DNA from: Camellia lanceoleosa
Lineage: Eukaryota; Streptophyta; Magnoliopsida; Ericales; Theaceae
Reading direction: 5' to 3'
Length of the DNA stretch: 64,000 nt
NCBI GenBank assembly: GCA_025200525.1
Contig: CM045762.1
Coordinates: 82,241,893-82,305,892, forward strand
Positions within the stretch are counted from its first letter, which is position 1. Each line of letters opens with the position of its first letter. Both the position numbers and the translations under genes were made by a program. Below, one piece after another: positions 1 to 11,800 of this stretch. The notes under the pieces were generated by a model. It was not told the origin of the DNA and did not search any database. It was given only the letters and a program-made list of their open reading frames with translations.

Positions 1-475
1 AAAAGGGTTTTCGTGAAAAGCTTAGGTCATTACAATGATGTTTAAGGCACAAGAGAGTAGGTGGTATGCACTGTCGTTCCATTCACATCCTCTGGCACGG
101 CTGAAACAACAACAAGTACGGGAATGTGATAGCCGCGGCTGTTTCATTCAGATTCCCTGATTGTGACTGGCTCCTCGGCCGAGACAGACTCAAAAGGAAA
201 AACAAAAGGATAATTACAAAACAACGTTCGAGGCAACAACCCCAGAATCACCTGGTATTCTATACAAGAGGGATTGACTCATTACAACAAGACGGACCCG
301 TAAGCAAAAGGATTGACTCAAAACAATGAGACAGACTCAAAATAAAACAAAACAAAAGACTGACTCGACACCCGAGCCAGAATTTACAAAACTAGCATTC
401 GTAGATGCTCAAAAATGCGTGCCAGACGCCACATCAAAAAACACTGGGCCCCGCTCACAAGTGGTCCCACCCTGA
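1..475 (-). other. Non-coding internal part of a Tat-type element
   Basis: No reading frame here resembles a retroelement domain. Read on the minus strand it follows the end of the gag fragment at 476. It is rich in short purine runs and repeated GACTGACTC-like and GACAGACTC-like words around 185-370. I infer it is internal or 3' non-coding DNA of the same Tat-type element, which continues beyond the left edge. No pol motif was seen. Confidence 0.4.
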
Positions 476-988
476 TCACATACTCACAGTATCTGCATCC
501 TCGAAATCCAATAGCTGGGTGGTAACGGACTTGGCTGAGGTGGGCGGGAGGATAACCTCGTTGTCAATCAAATCTTGCACCTCATGACGGAGGCGGAAAC
601 AATTGTCGGTGGCATGGCCTGTCTGCTGGTGGTACGCACAGTACTGAGCAGGGTCATGAGTAGCAGGGAGATTCTTTGGGAGAGGCCGAGGCTCCAGGGG
701 TTTAAGGTGTCCCCTCTCGGCAAGGATCTGAAGTGCCTTGGACAATGGCATGTAGAGGGCATGGAAGACCCTGCACCCCCGGGGCAGGTACTTTGGAGCC
801 TGAGCACTCTTGCTGGATGCACTCGCGAACGGATCGGCGGGTGCGGCCTTGGATTTCTGATCCTTTCCGGATGCAAGGTTGGGAGCGGGAAGAACTGTTT
901 TGGCATGACGGGGCCTATCCCGGTTCTCTGATTGACTGGAACTGCCCTCAGACGAAGTGGGGAAAGCGTCCTCCACAGCTTTTGTCAT
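476..988 (-). pseudogene. Tat/Ogre-like gag, nucleocapsid part
   Basis: The 170-residue minus-strand frame is Ser/Pro/Lys-rich for about 65 residues. It then carries a zinc-knuckle-like motif, CAYHQQTGHATDNC (spacing C-x2-H-x4-H-x4-C), followed by FRLRHEVQDLIDN. That CHHC variant and the following Leu/Ile-rich helix are characteristic of Tat/Ogre-lineage Ty3/gypsy gag proteins. In that family the knuckle packages genomic RNA into cytoplasmic particles. The frame ends shortly after the knuckle and no protease or RT follows toward position 1, so this is either a non-autonomous relative or a truncated copy. It lies directly downstream (minus strand) of the frame at 1052-1303; one stop and a short AT stretch separate them. 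Family assignment is good; the element's completeness is unknown. Confidence 0.7.
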
Positions 989-1051
989 AACTGCGGATAT
1001 CTGTTACTTGCTCATTCCCCCGGCTTTCAAAGCCTCTACTGCCCACAGCAG

Positions 1052-1303
1052 TTATTCGATAGGATCGGCATCTGCCTTTATCTTGCCTTTGTCTCTGGCC
1101 TCAGCCTGGTCTAGGGTTTGAGTTGGTACGTCGTTGCCATAACTAGAGGCCGTCTCCGGTTGGCTGAGTTCAATTACTATCCGTCCCAATAGAGGGGGCT
1201 CCTGGGGTATAAAGCCTCCGGCATATGGTGCGGCTGGTGGTGAGGCAGACATCCCATAGGCGAGATCCGCCACGGATCTTTGGAGATCACCTATCATCCC
1301 CAT
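1052..1303 (-). pseudogene. Upstream piece of the same Tat-like gag
   Basis: An 83-residue minus-strand frame, Pro/Ala/Gly-rich in its first half, ends at a stop about 60 bases before the 476-988 frame. The spacer between them reads in the same general style, and I infer both are pieces of one gag gene. The usual Tat gag core (the block with FDGTG and WYAKLED-type motifs, present at 31356-31685) is absent. The frame starts within a few bases of where LTR homology stops (about 1305), so the real 5' end of gag, the leader and the PBS have been deleted. Function cannot be deduced from this piece alone. Confidence 0.5.
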
Positions 1304-1304
1304 T

Positions 1305-3979
1305 AGAGATGGCTAATGCAACACATACAGAGATGCAGTTTAGGATAGGCTCGGCTAACCCTAAAATGGCATGTGAAATGCAATCATTCCGTGCACGTAT
1401 TCAAGTTAGATTTGAAGATACAATGCGGTTTGTATGATGTACCGAGCCCGGTGCATGAAAGACAAATGTATGGATGCATGCATGCATTGCATAAGGTATG
1501 CTAAAATAAACGTGCCCTAATCTACCATCGTAAGCGGGTAAATAAAAGGGAAGAAAGAAGTGGGGGTTGGAAGACATGCACACCACTCACACATGCTTAT
1601 TACAGATTTTCCCTCACTCGGAGGGACCAAAAGAATATACAAATTAATTAACTACGCAAGCTAATTAAATATTACAGATCAATTAAATTAATTAAACGAA
1701 TTAATCTAATTAAAATAGTAAAGCCCTCGGGAAGCGGGTCAGATGCAGCGCATGCTCGGGACTTGCTCGGAATCGCACTGCCATGCATAGTCTGCCTCTG
1801 TTTTCCCTGCTTTGCTCCTCTGAAAACTGCCAAAGTCTCAGGAATGCCTCTCGGGATCTTTGGGGATCCCAAGCTAAGTAGAATGACCACCGGCACTAGG
1901 ATGTGGCCATCGGCACAAAATGAACCCATCGGTGATGACTTATCACCCGGCACAAAATGTTGTCGGTCCAAACAATACTGCAGAAACCTACAACTCACAA
2001 AGAAGAGAGGGCAAAACTTGCGTGTCAATACAATTCAAACAATGTATGCACCAATCATGCCCCCTATCATGTTTGTGACTCAAAGGGGTATGTGCCTCGA
2101 TTCTCGGGCCACCAATCACACATTTCCATGCATGATGGCCTAAAGAATCAAGTGTGCACTTTCATGTCAAATGAAATGCAAACCAATCAAACAAAACAAG
2201 GCCCAATTCCTATCACCAAATCAAGGAACAAGGCATGCATGCAAGATGCAATGCAACCTAGGCATGCAAGCTAAGGATGCAACATGGCATGACAAGGCAC
2301 TTGTGCAAGCATACTAGCAAACATGAGGTAAGCATGCAACCAAGCAAATGGTGGTCTTAAACATGATCTAGGTAACTTTAATTAGGCCTAAAATCAGTGG
2401 CCAAAACCAAGGAAATGAAGGCCAAAATGTACACACACATGCATGCAATCATGGTCCAACACCTTAAGCATAAACAAGGTAACTCTTAAGCACACTTAAA
2501 GAGACCAAACAATAGACACTTAGCATGCAACACAAGCTATGAAATTGCACAAAATAGAGGTGCTAAACCAACTAATTCAAGCAAGTAAAGCATGCTATAC
2601 ACTTACATACTTAAGGCCAACAAGCCCAAAAATGCAAAGAGGCTATATAATGCATGCTAGGGTCGACTCAAACAACCTAAGACAGACCTAAAGCATGGCA
2701 AAATAAGCACAAAAGCTTCACAAATCTAAGCCTAAAACATGTTAAAACAAAGGCATACAACCTAAGGCATATTAAGGCATTCACAAGGCATTACAAGGTA
2801 GGTATGCAAGGCATGCATGGTACACCAAAACCAACTTAAAACCATGTTATATTATGGCAATATGAGCATGAAAAACAGTCATGGCATGCTCAACACACAC
2901 TCAAACATAAGCTCCCTTAAGAGACCAAAAATGGTCCCTTTCAAGGACAACAAGGAGAGGGGGTGGCCCTCCCCTTTTGGAGACTTCAAGGCACCATCTC
3001 CACCACTGAAATCCCTCAAGATTTCAGTGGTGAAGAGGCCCAAACACCAAAGTCTCGAAACTTGCACAAAATAGCACAAAAATGGGGCCTTTCAAGGCCT
3101 AAGGGTGGTCAAACACACCCAAACCACAAAACACTCTTAACAAACAATCAAGAGGGCCTAAAAACAGAACTTTTTTGTATTAAACACTAAGCACAAAAAC
3201 AGTTCTAAGATAGGCAAAAATAAGATGCAAGAAAGGGGTAAAAAGGGAGTAAAGTGGTTACCCTTGTAGACCTCTTCACAAATGGTGGTTTTGTGGCCTC
3301 CTTGAGCTCCAATCCAGCCAAGAACAACAAGAATAAGCCCTTAGAACCTCAGTAGCCAAGGGAAGGTGAAACACTAGGTGCTTGTGTGCAATAGTATGGA
3401 CTAAAACACACACAAGACTACAAAGAGGGGAAGGTATAGATATAGGATAGATATATGTCCTAAAGCTAAAACCAGAGCTCTTCTAACTCTCCTCTCCAAT
3501 TTTTATAACCCTAGAACAAGGGAGAGAAGGCCTCCTCTTATAGAGGAGGCAATCTTGTAATGCTTAGCAAGTAAGCAAACAAGAGGGCATCCTCCATACA
3601 CGTATGGAGGAAGCAAATGCCACCATTTGTTTCAAAAATCTCCAAAAGCGGTGAGTCGGCCAAAAATGTCATTTTGACAAGATTGACTGCCGACCGGCAA
3701 CAAAGAGTGCCGACCGGCAACATACATTGCTGGTGGCAACAAAAACCAGCCGGTGGCCTCTAGCCACTGTCGGTGGTGTGTGGGGATGCCTCACAAGGCA
3801 TTCCCTGCCTCTCCAAGGCAAAACACAGGTGTCACAAAACGGTCGAGTTCAGAGATCCTGAGGCAGGGCGCATAGCCGAGAACTCTGGGAACTCCAAACG
3901 AACACAAACATGGATGATCACCGAGTGTTCAAGCAGTGACGTCCAAGTCTTGAGGACGGTCAAAAATGGGGTGTCTACA
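1305..3979 (-). mobile_element. Truncated LTR of a Tat/Ogre-like element
   Basis: On the minus strand this begins at 3979 with TGTAGACACCCCATTTTTGA, the same start as the LTRs at 43359 (plus) and 31166 (minus). Homology to those LTRs can be followed through the GTCTTCCAAC...CCCTTTTATTTA block (near 1530-1580 here, 47260-47300 in the plus copy) and the TGTTGCATTAG block (near 1310-1325). It then stops. The last roughly 830 bp present in the 4,990-bp copy, plus PBS and leader, are missing, and gag follows immediately. The LTR interrupts the Tekay-like gag at 3980. Confidence 0.75.
3537..3543 (-). promoter_or_regulatory. Putative LTR TATA box
   Basis: CTATAAG on the minus strand lies about 435 bp into the LTR. 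It aligns by position and flank (CCTAGGGTTA-like sequence downstream) with the TATTTAA box at 44403 in the large solo LTR. Probably the core promoter of the element; activity is unknown. Confidence 0.4.
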
Positions 3980-5076
3980 CATGGTCGGTGAGCATTTTTC
4001 ACATCACCTGGAACCAATGTGAACACTCTCCCTTGTCTCGTGGTGTCTTTATTATTAACCGACTTCACAGCTGACTTGGTGTTGGGAGCTGGTGTAGACC
4101 CTACTGAACTTGTAGTAGCCCTATTTCCATTTTGTTGGTTCCTCTGAGGACAGTCCTTTACCAGATGACCCGTTTTGCCACACCTAAAACATGCTCCAGT
4201 TAACCGATAGCAAGTCCCACGGTGCTTCTTTCCACATTCTGAACAAACAGGAGTTGCATCTCGAGTAGGGGTGGAAGTACTAGAGGTTCCTGAATTTTGT
4301 TTCTTGTTTGGTGGAGTGGCTGACCCCTTTGATAATTGAGTGTTCTGCCTCTTTTCTTTCCACACGGAAATCCGATTCTGAGCAGCAATGCGTCCCTCTG
4401 CTATAACAGCCCTCTCCAACACATCAACATAGGTGGGTAACTTCAACATATTGACTCGGTCAAGGATAGCATTCCGTAATCCCCCTTCAAATTTTTGTGC
4501 TTTCTTATAATCCGTATCCACCATATAAGGTGCAAACTGAACTAGTTCTGCGAATTGGGCTTCATACTCCGCAACGGTCTTGTTTCCTTGTCTGAGGGTT
4601 TCAAATTCTGTCACCTTCTTATCTCGCATACTTTGAGAAAAGTACTTGTCATAAAACAGTTCCAAAAATTTGTCCTAGGTTAATCCTTGGTGTACAGTCC
4701 TCGTGAGCATCCACCACCTCTGTTATTCGTCTTCGAGAGTAAAGGCAGCCAGTTGCACTTTTTGGACTTCGGTACAAGGAAAAACTTCGAACAACTTTTC
4801 TATTCCCAACACCTACGCTTTAGCTTTCATTGGTTCTATTCCTCCCTTGAATGATGGCGGCTTCATCTGTTTAAATTCCTTTGTGAGTGTACTGGTTCGG
4901 TCCTCAGGATGGAAATCTTGTATCACAAGCGGAGGTACCGGCAGCGGTGGCGGTTGTGGTTGTGGCTGTTGCTGTTGTTGTAGTAAAGTCTCCGCCATTT
5001 CCATGATCATTCTTTCCATTCTGTCCAACCGTGCAGAAGCAGAATGTTTTGGGTCTTCCATTCTTGTTCTCACCAT
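3980..5076 (-). pseudogene. Tekay/Del-like Ty3/gypsy gag, interrupted
   Basis: Minus-strand gag beginning at 5076 (MVRTRMEDPKHS). It has a Gln/Pro-rich stretch (residues ~35-50), the capsid block with KYFSQSMRDKKVTEFETLRQ and QFAELVQFAPYM, and a nucleocapsid region with a CSECGKKHRGTC box followed by the knuckle CFRCGKTGHLVKDC. This order is typical of Tekay/Del chromovirus gag, the structural protein of the cytoplasmic particle. The frame is continuous from 5076 to about 3980 but contains three nonsense codons (near 4811, 4727 and 4676), the first at a position where the family has Trp (TGG to TAG). Coding ends abruptly where the Tat LTR begins at 3979; protease and pol are not in the window. 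Family identity is firm; it is not functional. Confidence 0.85.
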
Positions 5077-5278
5077 ATTCTACATGACAATCAATTACAA
5101 TATACACAAGAGATATACAATGGACATGGATCATAATCATTGGAGTTAGCAAATATTACATATACAATTAACGTTGCCATCAATCTTTTCATATGCTTTC
5201 AGAATATTATGCATGATGCCTAAGTCTTTTCTAGACATCCTAAGGCTCAATGGATTCGTGCGTGAAATAGTAACTCGT

Positions 5279-5290
5279 GCTCTAATACCA
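5279..5290 (-). other. Primer binding site, tRNA-iMet type
   Basis: The minus strand reads TGGTATTAGAGC, one C-to-T change from the standard TGGTATCAGAGC complementary to the 3' end of initiator Met-tRNA. It lies two bases after the LTR end (GGGGCGTGACA) on the minus strand, the expected place for priming minus-strand DNA synthesis. Confidence 0.8.
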
Positions 5291-5854
5291 CTTGTCACGC
5301 CCCAAACCCGCCCCTAAAAGTTTGGGCATGATCACTTTAGAAATGGACATCAAATTCGATATGTACAACATATGGGGCTTGAACGGAAGTAGTTAACAAT
5401 GCAAAACAACATCCATTGAGCTAATACTAACATGCCAAGATCATACACTTTATATCAGGTAATTTAACACATAATAAACATACACGTAATTATATATATA
5501 CAAATATACAGACCCATCCCCGAGTTTGAGGATATAACAAAACTACGATAAGGGAAGTTAATCATGATTAACAACACCAGACAAAAGATTCAATGTACGA
5601 AGCTAAAAGCTCTGCAAGAACTCCACAAAAATGAGTGAGCTTCATCTAAGTGTTCAGTTGTGGTGTAATGGACAAAAGACAAGTGGTCCAAGCTGGACTA
5701 AGACTGACCTCCAGGTTGATTACCTACAGAGATAGACATGACACAGAGTGAGCAAAGGCTCAGTGAAAAATAATACTTAAATGATTCAATGAATAAACTT
5801 GAATTGTAATGTATGTAAGTGCAGAGGTCATGTGATTAAGCTTATTTTGTAAAC

Positions 5855-6165
5855 ATTTTCAGAATGGCCTTGGGCCCAATCTTTATACGGAGTGGCTTCA
5901 AGCCCAGTATCATACAGAATGGCCTTAGGCCCAATAGATTTTACAGATCGGCCTCGGGCCCAGATACCAACAGATATCTGAACATTAACGGGTAAGTGAT
6001 ACATCGACATGTACACCACTTCCCTCGGCCACAGGCCATAAATATATTTAATTCAAACCAGAACACGGTCGGTGAGTCATTGACATGTCCTCACTTCCTT
6101 CCTGCTTTTTCAGAGTTGTTAACACTCGGCGGCTTATAACTGAACGGCCTCAGGCCCATTATTAG
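5855..6165. repeat. Cluster of GGCCTYRGGCCC motifs in the LTR
   Basis: Five related words (GGCCTTGGGCCCA, GGCTTCAAGCCCA, GGCCTTAGGCCCA, GGCCTCGGGCCCA, GGCCTCAGGCCCA) occur near 5865, 5893, 5921, 5949 and 6145; the first four are about 28 bp apart. Each is a near-palindrome. It looks like a decayed short tandem repeat inside the LTR; a role is not shown. Confidence 0.5.
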
Positions 6166-6529
6166 CAAAACAGAATGATCTCAGATCCACACAGATATCA
6201 TTGTTCAATAATGTGCATAAGTTCCATTTACTTGTTATGAATCGACGTAGTTCACTTACGGATAACAGGACGTTAATATTAACTATTAACAGTAAGCAAA
6301 ATGTACTACTACAGTACTATTACTCATAGTGCTGTGGCGGAGTGATAGTTCCTTCCGGAATGTGACCTACACACATATGCAATTCACAAATTAGCCCATT
6401 TTTTCCTTTTAAATCATTATCTGATTCGTTTTGCTTCCAATGAATTTACAAACATTTTAAAGCATCAAATACAGATTTTAGTGATACCAGAGGGTCAAAT
6501 AAGTAAGATAGAGGAGACAAAATTTTTCT

Positions 6530-6680
6530 ACATGGGCCGCACGTGCGGAGGCCCTTCGCCACATGTGCGGGAAGATGGCTGCAAGTGCGCCCCGCACATG
6601 CATTTATTTCAAAATGAAACCTTCAATTTTCCCCTGTTTCCCGCACGTGTGGCTGTGAGCCCCACACGTGCGGTGGTGCT
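6530..6680. promoter_or_regulatory. G-box-rich block in the Tekay-like LTR
   Basis: The palindrome GCACGTGC (near 6539) is followed by several CACATGTG, GCACATGC, GCACGTGT and CACACGTGCGG words in a GC-rich island of about 150 bp within AT-rich DNA. CACGTG is the core recognised by plant bZIP/bHLH factors. Binding is an inference. Confidence 0.35.
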
Positions 6681-7639
6681 TCCCTTGCGTCTTGATAACC
6701 CCTCAAGACGTCACGGTTGTAGCCTATTTTTTATTTTCCGAATTTAGGCACAAATTCATCAAATTCTCAACATCACAAAGGGAATAAATGGGGTAAACAA
6801 CATAATATAATGGCATAACAATACCATAAACATGGATTACAAGTCATAACACCATACAATCATAAATTACAAGTTTAATGAAATCATAAGCTAACTCTCC
6901 ATTTGGTATATGAACAATAAATATGTTTAACCATGTGAGTTAAACATGAGAACCAGGGAATAGGATGTAATTCCTCCATCTAACCCAAATTACTTCCCAA
7001 AACAAGTAAATGACAAGAATACTCTTCCAATCAAGTGATTATCACACACTTCATCCCAATTACAAACCCTAGCTTATATATTAACAAGAAATTCTTCCTC
7101 AAATTCAAGAGAAGGGTTGTACAAGGTGAATTAAACTTACCTTGAGCTTAAATCTCTCAAATTCTACTAAAGTTCCAACTTTCTTGTTTATTGAAGCTCT
7201 CCTCTTTGATTCTTTCTCTCTACTCTCTCCACTCTCTCTCAGAATATATTTTCTTAAGAGACTTATCAAGTTAAGAGTATAAGAAATAGATAGATATATA
7301 TAAAAGTTGATTAAAAATAAAAATCAATCAGTTTAATCATTCCGTATCAGATTTTTATAGAAAATCATATTATGATCTAAAAATTTTGCTGAACTCAATT
7401 ATAAAGTGAATTTCAGATTATCAAGTTTCTAAGGCTTCCAATTTCTGATCCAAACATCATAATTGTAACAGATATTTCTCTTATTAGACAGATATGAATC
7501 TGTAATTATAAGATTCACTCAATTAAACTTAATTTCACAGCAAGCGCATAAATGCACAGAGTAAGGGATTAAAAGCATACCAGAAAACGTGTACGAGGGT
7601 CGGGTTCTTACAAAACCAGAAAACAATACAAAAGCTAGA

Positions 7640-8175
7640 AAAGTAAAGGTGGGCCAACTAAGTCAACAAAGCAGTCCACACCCAATTAGCCAACAAGCAA
7701 CCCTCACAAGAGGCATGATAGCCAGGCCAACACAACAGCCCACACTCCAGTAAACCTCTGCTGAGACAAACCCCACAGCAGTAGCAGTAAGAAATCAGCC
7801 TCTATGAACAAAATCATCGACTAAGTAGAAAATACTAGCAGAATGAGCCTTCATCCACACAGCAATTCCAATTTTTATGGTTTCACAAAATTCAGTCAAA
7901 TTAGGATGAGATCCATTGAAGATATAATCATTTCTCAATTTCTATATGGAGCTGAACACTGCTAGGGGTAAAGCTTGCCAAAGTTGTTTCTCAACCCTTT
8001 TAAGCTTTATTCCAGCCTACCATTTGAGAAGCAAATCAACTGAACCTGGTATTGCCCAATGGAGATCCCACCAATTGATAATAGCACACCAAATTTTCCA
8101 TACAACAGGGCAAAATAGCATAACGTGATTAAGAGATTCAGGCTCAAGTATGGCATGATTAATAGAAGCCCAATG
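7640..8175 (-). pseudogene. LINE (L1-type) reverse transcriptase, C-terminal end
   Basis: Reading the minus strand from about 8170 to 7780 in one frame gives a decayed protein with LNHVMLFCPVVWKIW, then IINWWDLHW, QLWQALPLAVF, KLRNDYIFNG and ETIKIGIAVWMKAHS. This is the typical zf-RVT region at the C-terminus of plant L1-like LINE ORF2 proteins. Two in-frame TAG codons break it (after LLLKW and before KLRND, where the family has Trp). No endonuclease or RT core is present, so it is a 5'-truncated copy as usual for LINEs, or the remainder was removed. No poly(A) tail is obvious at the 7620-7640 edge, which abuts the Tekay LTR. Confidence 0.75.
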
Positions 8176-8348
8176 GAGACCCCAACTGATGTATATATCT
8201 ATCTATGTTTTTTTTTGTCTTCTATTTTTCGATTTGCTATATATACAAGTATGTAGAGGTACAAACAATTAGTCTCACACTTTTGACATACTTACATTGG
8301 TATCTCTGGAAATTTAATTCACATAATAGTTAAGTTATTTTTCATTAG

Positions 8349-9369
8349 TGTTAGGTATTTTGTAATTATCAATTCCATTTGACAAAACTTCTTTCAAATG
8401 TAATCGCATTCACTCCTTTATTTCTGTGAATTTGTGAGTGTTTAGATGCGAATCGAACCCAATTTGGGATTGAGAAGAAGCGTTTGTGCTGAAGGAAATG
8501 CGTGTCGCTCGAGTTGTTAGTCTTGCGCTCAATCGAAGTGTCTTGTGGAAGTTTGCTAGCACCATCTACTAGTCCCACTGTTGGAGCAGTCATTCTTGCG
8601 CTCAAGCAATCTTTGTATCTACTAGTCTCACCGCTCAAGCACTCATTCTTGCACTCGAGCAATCAAGACAGCGTCTTAGAATCTTAGAGCTGCAGACAAA
8701 AATACTGGATCATGAAAAAGTCTGCTTGAGTGGTGGTTTGAGCGCTCGAGCTGTCTAAGTCAGTTTCAACCACTTAAATGTGTATTTTTGGATCAGATTT
8801 TGCATCTCTAAATGATCCATGTGTGTACCTTGATGGATTGAGAGTGATCTATGGATCAACAAGCTTTATATTGAAGATCATCAAGGGATTTCTTTCATTT
8901 AATACACTTTCTAGAGAAATGTTCATCAGTGGATTTTAGGAACTTGAGCTTGAAGTTTTGGTAGATTCCAAAGTGGCTCATTGTCGTGGAATCAACATCA
9001 ACATTGTGGATTCAATGTTGGGCAAAGCAATTCTGAGGTGGAGATGATGGTGGAAGAGACACATCGAGTTCGGTTCATGTTCAATTTGGGCATGGATTCA
9101 TTAGATAATTGAGGGTTCTCGTATGTAATTCTTTTGTCTTCTTATTGTATTGTTTTGTGCCCATAGTTTTTTTTTTTTTTTTTTATCACAATTGGAGGTG
9201 TTCCAATTGTGGTTTTTTTCACATTATATCATTGTGTTGATTTGTCGATGTTTGTTTTGTAGATATTATTCAATTTTTGTTTAACTGAATTAGATCTACT
9301 TGTGCTTGATTGGGCTAAAATTGAATCCTAATTGCAAATCACTCTATCGGGATTTTTAAGGTTTTTTAA
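8349..9369 (+). repeat. 5' LTR of the gag-only copia element
   Basis: It begins TGTTAGGTATTTTGTAATT and ends just before the PBS at 9371. It aligns over its whole length with 13336-14223 but carries extra blocks (around 8545-8690) rich in repeated GCTCGAGC/GCTCAAGC words, which explains its greater length (about 1,020 against 888 bp). Confidence 0.8.
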
Positions 9370-9370
9370 T

Positions 9371-9385
9371 TGGTATCAGAGCGGA
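9371..9385 (+). other. Primer binding site, tRNA-iMet type
   Basis: TGGTATCAGAGC at 9371-9382 is a perfect match to the standard complement of the initiator Met-tRNA 3' end. It lies immediately after the 5' LTR. Confidence 0.85.
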
Positions 9386-9454
9386 TCGCTCAATCTTTGT
9401 TTTTCAAAGCTATAGAAGCGAGATCTTGTTTGTTTTGTGATAATAGATTTGATT

Positions 9455-11800
9455 CGTAAGGGGAATTCTACATTTCGACCACCTATACTTGACAGATCCA
9501 ATTACTCTTTTTGGAAAGCTTGGATGAGAGTATTTTGAAGAGATTGATAAAAAAAAGTTTGGCAATCTGTCATGTTTGGGTGGACTGTACCTACAATTAC
9601 CATTGATGGAATAACTTTTTTCTCAAACCGATTAACAAATGGGACACCACTGATTACCAAAATAGTAGCTAAACTTGTAAAGCTATCAATTCCTTGTTTT
9701 GTGTTGTCACACCCGAAAAGTTTAGTCATATTTGTAATTGTGAAGTTGTGAAAGAGGCATGAGATGGTTTAGAAACTATTCATGAAGGCACTCCTTCGGT
9801 TAAATGTTCAAAACTTTAAAGGCTCACTTCTAGTTTTGAAATTTTTTTTATGAAAATTAATGAGACCTTTGATGAATTTTATGTCAAGTTGAGTGACATT
9901 GTGAATTCCACCTTCAATTTAGGTGAAAAAAAATACCAGAATCCAAGATTGTGGGAAAAATTTGGAGATCCTTGCCCGATTAGTTCCAACCAAAAATTAC
10001 GAGTATTAAGGAGACTCAAGATGTTGACAATCTCAAACTAGATCATTTGGTTGAAAATCTCCAAACCTATGAGGCTCATATGAATTTAAAGAAAAATACG
10101 AAAAGATGATGTTACTTTTATTAGTTCTTATATAGATGGTAAGGAGTTCGATGAGGATGGTGAGCTTGAATATGAGATTACGGATGCTTTTATAAAATGT
10201 TTCAAGAAGTCTTTTTCAGAAAATGAAACCTAATATTGTGGAATCAACTCACAAATCTAAAAGAAAAAAGAGACTCAAAATTGATTCTAAAATGGAGAAG
10301 AAGAAAGGAAAAATACAAAGAATCATCAAAAAGTCCAATACTATAAATGAAAAGGTTTTTGCCACTTTGCTCAAGAACGTCCTAACCAGTTGAGGAAGAA
10401 GAAAGCCTTCACTATCACTTAGGATGATGTGTCAGAGTCTGATAGGGATAAAAGTGATAACAAGGTTCAAGGCAAAGAGGGGCATGAACAATTTCTTGCT
10501 TTCATGGTTGTTTTCATAACCGAGGGATGAATAGATTATGCCGAGGGCAAGTTCAATATGCACATGGCCATAATGTTTCCACTCCTCCTTTGACGGATCT
10601 AAATACCCATATTGGAGTGCTAGAATAAGGGTCTATTTGTTGGCATGTAATGCAAGCTTTTGGAGGATTATAGAAGAAGGGTATGAGATGCCACATGAAC
10701 TTGATTTGGTAACTAACTTGAGAAGGTTGAAGCCTCAAGAGAAATGGAGTGAACTTGAGTTGTAACACTTTGGATACAACTCAAGAGCATTGGAGGATAT
10801 ATGAGGTGCTATCTTAGAAGGTGAGCAATCTCATATTTCTTATTATGACAGAAAGCATGGGATTTGTTGAAGTCTATCTATGAAGATGCAAGTTCTGATG
10901 GTCAATCTCAAGGTACCTCCATTCCGCATACATCAAGTGTTGACTCTTCATATAGAGATTCATTTGTTGATAAAACTAAGAATGAAAGCTTCACTTTTGA
11001 GTCTTCTAATGGTGGTAGTGAGTCATCTAGCGCAAAAGAAGAAATAGATGGTGTGACTACTCATAAAACTTATGAGATATTATATAAGTAGAGTTTTGAA
11101 TATCTAATTGCCTACCAAACTTAGGCTAAGTAGAGAGGGGAAGGAGAAAGTAGAGCAATAGCTCATGGAAGCTCAAGCGAAAGTTCATGTTCTCTCAAAA
11201 GAGATGGAATCGTTGATTGCTAAGCTTTCCATGTGTGAAATGGAAAGAGACCAATTGCTTTGTACTCATGATGAGTTGAAAGAGAAGAATGGTTCTCTAG
11301 AAAGAGAGTTGGAGACTTGCTCAAAGTCCGGAAAAGTGTTTGAAGCAAAGATGTCCTCATTGGAGTTGGAACTCAAAAGTGTCAAAACTACTTTGAAATC
11401 AAGGAATACAAGTTCACAAAGTGTGGATGTGGATCTTGGTGCTCAACAAATGATCAATGCTCAAGGAGGGGTTGACTTCATCAACGGACATGTCTCAATT
11501 TCCAAAGCTTCAACTTCCAAGGATATGAGCACACAATGTTTTATGGTTATCTTCCTTCTTGTCTCATAATTGTATAGCCAAGAGTAAATTCATTCCTATT
11601 TGTCATCATTGTGGACTTAAGGGTTACATTAGACCTCATTGTTTTGAATTGCATGAGACCAAACATGAAATGAGTTTGACCGTGACTAGACTTTGTAATA
11701 TGAGATTTGAAATAGAGTCAAGACGAGTTCCCATTCAAGGGGAAGCAAACCATAACGTCAAAACACCACCCCAAGAACCGCAATTCACATAGCACTGTCC
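9455..11800 (+). pseudogene. Copia gag (UBN2-type), decayed
   Basis: Pieces in several plus-strand frames follow the order of SIRE-type copia gag: RPPILDRSNYSFWKAWMRVF (about 9473-9535), KKVWQSVMFGWTVPTI (9550s), EVVKEAWDGLETIHEGTPS (about 9745-9800), KINETFDEFYVKLSDIVNST (9853-9912), a Lys-rich block (10230-10330), a long coiled-coil-like segment (frame 11165-11569, heptad-rich EMESLIAKLSMCEMERDQ), and a knuckle ICHHCGLKGYIRPHC (about 11600-11645) in which the knuckle His is Tyr. Gag forms the cytoplasmic particle. At least four frameshifts and several stops make it non-functional. Coding stops after the knuckle with no pol. Confidence 0.75.

Larger units (their letters stand above)
3980..7612 (-). 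mobile_element. Tekay/Del-like LTR retrotransposon, 5' part
   Basis: The minus-strand order is 5' LTR (7612 to 5293), PBS for initiator Met-tRNA (5290 to 5279), leader (5278-5077) and gag (5076-3980). The rest of the element lies beyond the inserted Tat LTR and outside the window. The left half is therefore known only by inference. The neighbour to the right is a LINE remnant, so this element sits among older repeats. Confidence 0.8.
5293..7612 (-). repeat. 5' LTR of the Tekay-like element (2,320 bp)
   Basis: On the minus strand it runs from TGTAAGAACCCGACCC (at 7612) to GGGGCGTGACA (at 5293), with TG...CA ends. In sense direction it has a TATA-rich stretch near 7285-7310, a GA-rich tract near 7200-7245, a CAAGGTAAGTTT splice-donor-like site near 7135-7150, and then a GC-rich block of CACGTG boxes (6530-6680). 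The partner LTR is not in the window. Confidence 0.75.

Noticed and set aside
3832..3979. Extension of the Tekay-like gag frame to 3832
   Set aside because: The last ~50 codons of that frame are read from the inserted Tat LTR, beginning at its TGTAGACACC start; they are not gag.
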